Positions 13,571-17,456 of a stretch of DNA of 17,456 bases are shown here, one piece after another. Position numbers and translations under genes: made by a program. The DNA is from CABHOJ01 sp965649545. GTDB lineage: Bacteria > Pseudomonadota > Gammaproteobacteria > Burkholderiales > Methylophilaceae. The notes under the pieces were generated by a model. That model was not told the origin of the DNA and did not search any database. It worked only from the letters and a program-made list of their open reading frames with translations. The stretch spans positions 1 through 17,456 of the forward strand of contig CBFGLF010000030.1 of NCBI GenBank assembly GCA_965649545.1. The letters are read 5' to 3'. The first letter of the stretch is position 1, and each line of letters begins with the position of its first letter.

Positions 13571-14081
13571 CCTCACCCTGCCCGACGCGGAACTCCTGCT
13601 CGAGAAGCTGGCCGAGAAATTGAAAGCCATCGTCCAGCCGGACAACGCGCTGGTCGGCATCCACAGCGGTGGCGTATGGATGATGGAGCGGCTCCTGCCG
13701 ATGCTCGGCCGGGACCTGCCGCAAGGCAAGCTCGACGTCTCCTTCTACCGCGACGATTTCAACCAGCGCGGCCTGCACCATGAGCCCAAACCTTCGGAGA
13801 TCCCGTTCGACGTCGAAGGCAAACATATCATCCTGATCGATGACGTGTTCTACACCGGCCGCACGATACGCGCGGCGATGAACGAGCTGTTCGATTATGG
13901 CCGGCCGGCCAGCATCTCGCTCGCCGTACTGATCAACCGCGGTGGTCGCGAACTACCCATCACCCCGCAGATCACCGCCCACGACATGCACCTGCCGCCG
14001 GAACAGAACCTGCAGCTGTTGCGACATGCCGATGGCCGCTTTTACTTGACCCTTGAAGAGAAGATAGAAGAGAACGATTGA
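13557..14081 (+). CDS. pyrR: PyrR: uracil phosphoribosyltransferase / pyrimidine operon regulator
   Basis: A 174-residue type I phosphoribosyltransferase. The PRPP-binding loop IDDVFYTGRT is at 94-103, and the pyrophosphate loop region IHSGGVWMMERL at 35-46. In Bacillus PyrR binds pyr mRNA and causes attenuation, and it is also a uracil phosphoribosyltransferase; in Gram-negatives with the pyrR-pyrB-pyrC' order the salvage activity is the safer claim. The ATG overlaps the ruvX end by 14 bases, so no pyr leader or attenuator exists in front of pyrR, and its TGA is shared with the pyrB ATG (TGATG). Any RNA-level control by PyrR would have to act elsewhere. Confidence 0.95.
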   Translation: MKPSNLTLPDAELLLEKLAEKLKAIVQPDNALVGIHSGGVWMMERLLPMLGRDLPQGKLDVSFYRDDFNQRGLHHEPKPSEIPFDVEGKHIILIDDVFYTGRTIRAAMNELFDYGRPASISLAVLINRGGRELPITPQITAHDMHLPPEQNLQLLRHADGRFYLTLEEKIEEND

Positions 14082-15028
14082 TGCACAATCCGCAGCTCAA
14101 CGAAGACGGTAAACTCAAGCACCTGCTCTCGATCGAGGGTCTGCCCAAGGCCATCCTCAACCAGATACTGGACACCGCGGAATCCTTCGTCGGCGTTGCC
14201 GAGCGCGAGGTGAAGAAAGTCCCGCTGTTGCGCGGCAAGACCGTCTGCAACATCTTCTTCGAAAACAGCACCCGCACGCGCACCACGTTCGAGATCGCCG
14301 CCAAGCGGCTGTCGGCGGATGTGATCAACCTCAACGTCAGCACTTCGTCGCAATCCAAGGGCGAAACCATCCTCGATACGGTCGACAACCTGACGGCCAT
14401 GCACGCAGACATGTTCGTCGTACGCCACGCACAGTCGGGCGCAGCGCATTTCATCGCGCGCCATGTCGAGCCGCACATCCACGTCATCAACGCCGGCGAC
14501 GGCCGCCATGCACACCCGACGCAAGGCCTGCTCGACGTCTTCACCATCCGTCGCTATAAACCGGAGATGCACAATCTGCGCGTCGCCATCGTCGGCGACG
14601 TGTTGCACTCCCGCGTCGCACGCTCCGAGATCCATGCCTTGACCACGCTGGGCGTCCCGGAAGTCCGTGTCATCGCACCCAAGACCCTGCTACCGCATGA
14701 TGTCGAGAAACTGGGCGTCCAGGTCTTCCATGACATGGAAGCCGGCCTGCGTGGCGTCGATGTGGTGATGATGCTGCGCCTGCAGAACGAGCGCATGACC
14801 GGCGCATTGCTGCCGAGCGCACAGGAATATTTCAAGACCTATGGCCTGACCCAGCAGAAGCTGGCACTGGCCAAGCCGGACGCGATCGTGATGCACCCGG
14901 GACCGATGAACCGCGGTGTCGAGATCGATTCTGCGGTGGCGGACGGCCAACAGTCCGTGATCCTGCCGCAGGTGACTTACGGCATCGCCGTGCGCATGGC
15001 AGTCATGTCGATACTCGCAGGGAATTAA
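14081..15028 (+). CDS. pyrB: Aspartate carbamoyltransferase catalytic subunit
   Basis: A 315-residue cytosolic enzyme that joins carbamoyl phosphate and aspartate, the committed step of pyrimidine synthesis. Seen: the carbamoyl phosphate loop STRTRT at 63-68 in a FFENSTRTRTTFE context, SKGETILDTVDNL, HPTQGLLD, GDVLHSRVARSE and the C-terminal MHPGPMNRG. The start chosen is the ATG at 14081, which shares one base with the pyrR stop; a TTG at 14078 would add one Met and is less likely. No pyrI regulatory gene follows. Instead a non-catalytic dihydroorotase homologue is 2 bases downstream, as in Pseudomonas, where PyrB needs PyrC' for assembly. The short N-terminal extension before HLLSIEGL may bind nucleotide effectors, by analogy with Pseudomonas. 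Confidence 0.97.
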   Translation: MHNPQLNEDGKLKHLLSIEGLPKAILNQILDTAESFVGVAEREVKKVPLLRGKTVCNIFFENSTRTRTTFEIAAKRLSADVINLNVSTSSQSKGETILDTVDNLTAMHADMFVVRHAQSGAAHFIARHVEPHIHVINAGDGRHAHPTQGLLDVFTIRRYKPEMHNLRVAIVGDVLHSRVARSEIHALTTLGVPEVRVIAPKTLLPHDVEKLGVQVFHDMEAGLRGVDVVMMLRLQNERMTGALLPSAQEYFKTYGLTQQKLALAKPDAIVMHPGPMNRGVEIDSAVADGQQSVILPQVTYGIAVRMAVMSILAGN

Positions 15029-15030
15029 GC

Positions 15031-16305
15031 ATGAAGATACACATCAAGAACGGCCGCCTGATCGACCCCAGCAACCACATCGACGCCAAACGGGACGTCT
15101 TCATCGCCGCCGGCAAGGTCGTCGGCATCGGCCAGGCGCCGGACGGTTTCGTCGCCAACCAGGTCATCGATGCCAGCGGGCTGGTCGTATGCCCTGGCCT
15201 GGTCGACCTCTCCGCCAGGTTGCGCGAGCCAGGTTTCGAATACAAGGCCACGCTCGAGAGCGAGATGCGTGCAGCCAATGCCGGTGGCGTCACCAGCCTG
15301 GCCTGCCCGCCCGATACCGATCCTGTGCTGGACGAGCCGGGCCTGGTCGAGATGCTCAAGCATCGCGCCAAGCAACTCAACATGGCCCACGTCTATCCGC
15401 TGGGCGCCCTCACCCGTCAACTGGCTGGCGCCCACCTGACGGAGATGTGCGAACTCACCGAGGCTGGCTGCGTCGGCTTCTCGCAGGCGGACGTCGCCAT
15501 CATCGACACCCAGGTATTGTGGCGTGCCATGCAGTACGCGGCGACCTTCGGCTTCACCGTCTGGCTGCGCCCAGAAGAACCCTATCTGGCGAAGAACGGC
15601 GTCGCCCACGATGGCGAGATCGCGGCACGTTTCGGCTTGCGCGGCATCCCGGCAGCTGCGGAGACGCTGGCCCTGGCGACCATCCTGCGCCTGGCAAGGG
15701 AGACCGGCGCCACCGTCCACCTGTGCCGTCTCTCTACCGCAGAAGGCATCGACATGGTCCGCAGCGCCAAGAAAGAAGGCGTGAAGATCAGTTGCGACAT
15801 CAGCGCCAACCATCTGCACCTGACAGAGCACGACATCGGTTTCTTCGACACCAATTGTCACCTCCGCCCACCGTTACGTAGCCAGCGCGATCGCGATGCG
15901 CTGAGTCAGGGCCTGAAGGACGGCACGGTAGACAGCCTGTGTTCGGATCATGCCCCGGTCGACGATGACGCCAAGTTGCTACCGTTCGCCGAGGCGGAGC
16001 CGGGTGCGACCGGGCTCGAGCTGCTATTGCCCCTGACCTTGAAATGGGCCAACGAGAACAAGGTACCGCTGGCCGACGCGATCACCCGTATCACGGACCA
16101 GCCCGCCCGCATCCTGGGTATCAAGGCCGGCGCACTCGGCATCGATGCGGATGCGGATGTCTGCATCTTCGATCCTGAGCGTTACTGGAAAGTTGAACCC
16201 AAGGCCCTGCACAGCCAAGGCAAGAACACGCCTTTCCTGGGGCTGGAGCTACCGGGCAAGGTACGCTACACCTTGCTGCACGGTCATATCGTCTATCAGG
16301 ACTGA
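15031..16305 (+). CDS. pyrX: Non-catalytic dihydroorotase-like subunit (PyrC'/PyrX)
   Basis: A 424-residue protein with the full-length fold of type I dihydroorotase (PGLVDLSARLREPG at 55-68, STAEG at 235-239, SDHAP at 305-309, NPF-type end at ~399). The residues that bind zinc in active enzymes are lost: the HxH of DMHVHLREPG is Ser61-Ala-Arg63, the histidine of the IHAED-type segment is Arg180, that of the CHVSTAEG segment is Arg233, and the one after SDHAP is Val310; only Asp306 is kept. The FSDDG-type segment is FSQAD (150-154). It is therefore an inactive homologue like Pseudomonas PyrC', which stabilises and may help regulate the PyrB dodecamer. It begins 2 bases after pyrB. A working dihydroorotase must be encoded elsewhere. 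Confidence 0.93.
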   Translation: MKIHIKNGRLIDPSNHIDAKRDVFIAAGKVVGIGQAPDGFVANQVIDASGLVVCPGLVDLSARLREPGFEYKATLESEMRAANAGGVTSLACPPDTDPVLDEPGLVEMLKHRAKQLNMAHVYPLGALTRQLAGAHLTEMCELTEAGCVGFSQADVAIIDTQVLWRAMQYAATFGFTVWLRPEEPYLAKNGVAHDGEIAARFGLRGIPAAAETLALATILRLARETGATVHLCRLSTAEGIDMVRSAKKEGVKISCDISANHLHLTEHDIGFFDTNCHLRPPLRSQRDRDALSQGLKDGTVDSLCSDHAPVDDDAKLLPFAEAEPGATGLELLLPLTLKWANENKVPLADAITRITDQPARILGIKAGALGIDADADVCIFDPERYWKVEPKALHSQGKNTPFLGLELPGKVRYTLLHGHIVYQD

Positions 16306-16306
16306 C

Positions 16307-16756
16307 ATGAAGCGCCTGATCCGCATCGCTCTCTTACTGGCATTGTCGAATGTGGCCTCGGTACACGCCGTCGAACCCAAACCAGGCCTGTGGAACCTTA
16401 CCGTGACCACGACCGCGGATGGCGGCGGCAAACCCATGGGGCCCTTCTATCGCAGCCAGTGCCTCAATAAGGAGGATATCCGCGATCCGGAGCAGTTGTT
16501 CGCCGAGTCCGGCATGTCGGATTGTCGCTTCAAGGGACAGAGTCAACAGGGTGGGCGCTATGACTTCACGATCCAGTGCAGCGGCGCCTTGCCGATGTCA
16601 GGGTCGGGCAACGTCGTTTATGGCGCCGAACAGTTCCAGGGCGAGATCAACCTCGTGACGGAGATCCAGGGCATGGATATCGCCACCACCAGCATCGTTT
16701 CCGGAAAGCGTGCCGGTGAATGCCAATCACTACCACCAGCACAACCAACACCTTAG
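16307..16756 (+). CDS. DUF3617 family exported protein
   Basis: A 149-residue protein beginning with a clear Sec signal peptide: basic start MKRLIR, a hydrophobic core to ~15 and a probable cut after Ala21 (VHA/VE). The mature part opens with EPKPGLWNLTVTT, the pattern of the DUF3617 family (periplasmic proteins of unknown function). Four cysteines (52, 73, 91, 139) may form two disulphides. The ATG follows the pyrC' stop by a single base, so it is probably read through from the pyr genes. The C-terminus is proline-rich. I cannot assign a function. Confidence 0.85.
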   Translation: MKRLIRIALLLALSNVASVHAVEPKPGLWNLTVTTTADGGGKPMGPFYRSQCLNKEDIRDPEQLFAESGMSDCRFKGQSQQGGRYDFTIQCSGALPMSGSGNVVYGAEQFQGEINLVTEIQGMDIATTSIVSGKRAGECQSLPPAQPTP

Positions 16757-16779
16757 CCATTACCAAAACAAGCGCACCC

Positions 16780-16784
16780 AGGGG
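16780..16784 (+). promoter_or_regulatory. Ribosome binding site of the FecR-domain gene
   Basis: AGGGG lies five bases before the ATG at 16790, in the 33-base gap after the DUF3617 gene. No promoter-like element is seen in this gap, so the gene is likely transcribed from upstream. Confidence 0.4.
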
Positions 16785-16789
16785 CCAGC

Positions 16790-17449
16790 ATGCGTAGATA
16801 TCGTCCAATAACGAAGCTGTCCCACCCAAGCGCCAACCTCTCGCGCCGCCGTTTCCTCGGTCAACTGGTGACCGCACCCCTCCTGCTATGGCTGCCTCTC
16901 GAAGCGAATGCGGCCTCGACCATCCATGCGATCGAGGGATCGGTATATGTCAATCATCGTCCAGCGACACTGAATACTCGCATTCGCGCAGGAGACAAGA
17001 TCGTGGTCTCGCATGATGGGAAGCTGGTCATGCGTATGGGGGAAGACGCCTATCTGCTGCGCGGCGGGTCGGTGATCGAGATCGCCCGAAGCGGGCACCT
17101 TGCTGGGGGCTTGCGCCTGATCACTGGCGCGTTACTCGCCGTGTTCGGCAAGCGCACACGCGGCACCCATATCGTGACGAGCGTCGCTACCATCGGCATC
17201 CGCGGCACAGCCGTTTACCTGGATAGCTCCCCCCATCGCCTTTACACATGCACTTGCTATGGAGAGACCGAACTCAGGATAGGGAAGCACACGGAACACA
17301 TCAGCGCCAGTTATCATAGTGCACATGAGATCAGTGGCCTGAGTGCCAACGCCATGCAGATGAAGTCCATGGAAGTCAGCGACCACTCCGATGACGAACT
17401 ACGTATGCTGGAAGGTCTGGTGGGGCGAAAACCGGAATTCGATCTGTAG
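16790..17449 (+). CDS. FecR-domain protein with twin-arginine signal
   Basis: A 219-residue protein. The N-terminus carries a Tat-type signal, SRRRFLG at 18-24, followed by a hydrophobic stretch and a likely cut after Ala41 (ANA/AS). The mature region has a FecR-like domain (~45-150): IEGSVYVN, RIRAGDKIVVSHDGKLVMRMG, and HIVTSVATIGIRGTAVYL at 127-144, the FecR domain's signature end. After it come Cys154-x-Cys156 (CTCYGE) and several histidines (167, 170, 176, 179), which could bind a metal or cofactor. No cytoplasmic anti-sigma segment or sigma factor gene is present, so it is not a classic FecR regulator. A periplasmic sensor or structural partner of a membrane protein encoded beyond the window is possible. 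Function unknown. Confidence 0.82.
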   Translation: MRRYRPITKLSHPSANLSRRRFLGQLVTAPLLLWLPLEANAASTIHAIEGSVYVNHRPATLNTRIRAGDKIVVSHDGKLVMRMGEDAYLLRGGSVIEIARSGHLAGGLRLITGALLAVFGKRTRGTHIVTSVATIGIRGTAVYLDSSPHRLYTCTCYGETELRIGKHTEHISASYHSAHEISGLSANAMQMKSMEVSDHSDDELRMLEGLVGRKPEFDL

Positions 17450-17456
17450 CCTTTAA

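Overview
The window reads as chromosome from a Gram-negative proteobacterium, most likely a betaproteobacterium; the gene orders and protein styles suggest a Nitrosomonadales/Gallionellaceae-like organism, but the family-level guess is inference. It holds lipid A, Kdo and lipoprotein-export genes, a Pseudomonas-type pyrR-pyrB-pyrC' cluster and algH-ruvX. I saw no RNA genes, CRISPR array, insertion sequence or integrase. Coding density is very high; the longest gap between genes is 49 bases.

Layout. (1) Positions 1-1508, + strand: the end of a surface-glycan or specialised-metabolite locus, with the C-terminal part of an FkbH-like protein (cut by the window edge), a small acyl carrier protein and a hexapeptide-repeat acyltransferase. 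(2) Positions 1521-10701, - strand: nine tightly packed genes, transcribed in the order lolC/E-type permease, lolD, comEC, exbB, exbD, msbA, lpxK, a Trm112-like zinc-ribbon gene, kdsB. Apart from comEC, the recognisable members serve the outer membrane: lipoprotein release, lipid A phosphorylation and flipping, and Kdo activation. A candidate internal promoter with an overlapping palindrome lies just before exbB. (3) Positions 10751-16305, + strand: ribE, a ribBA-like gene with a decayed second half, algH/yqgE, ruvX/yqgF, pyrR, pyrB and a pyrC' whose metal-binding histidines are gone. (4) Positions 16307-17449, + strand: two exported proteins, a DUF3617 protein and a FecR-domain protein with a twin-arginine signal.

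How the genes work together. LpxK phosphorylates the lipid A precursor, KdsB activates Kdo for transfer to it, MsbA flips the product, and LolCD-type machinery releases lipoproteins for transport to the outer membrane. RibE and the DHBP-synthase half of RibBA supply riboflavin steps. PyrB with the non-catalytic PyrC' probably forms the Pseudomonas-type aspartate transcarbamoylase assembly, beside PyrR as uracil phosphoribosyltransferase.

Most of the window is housekeeping. The most interesting points are the FkbH-ACP-acyltransferase cassette, the two pseudo-enzymes (RibBA C-half and PyrC'), the back-to-back extended -10 elements between lolC and ribE that predict almost leaderless mRNAs, and the palindrome over the exbB promoter candidate.
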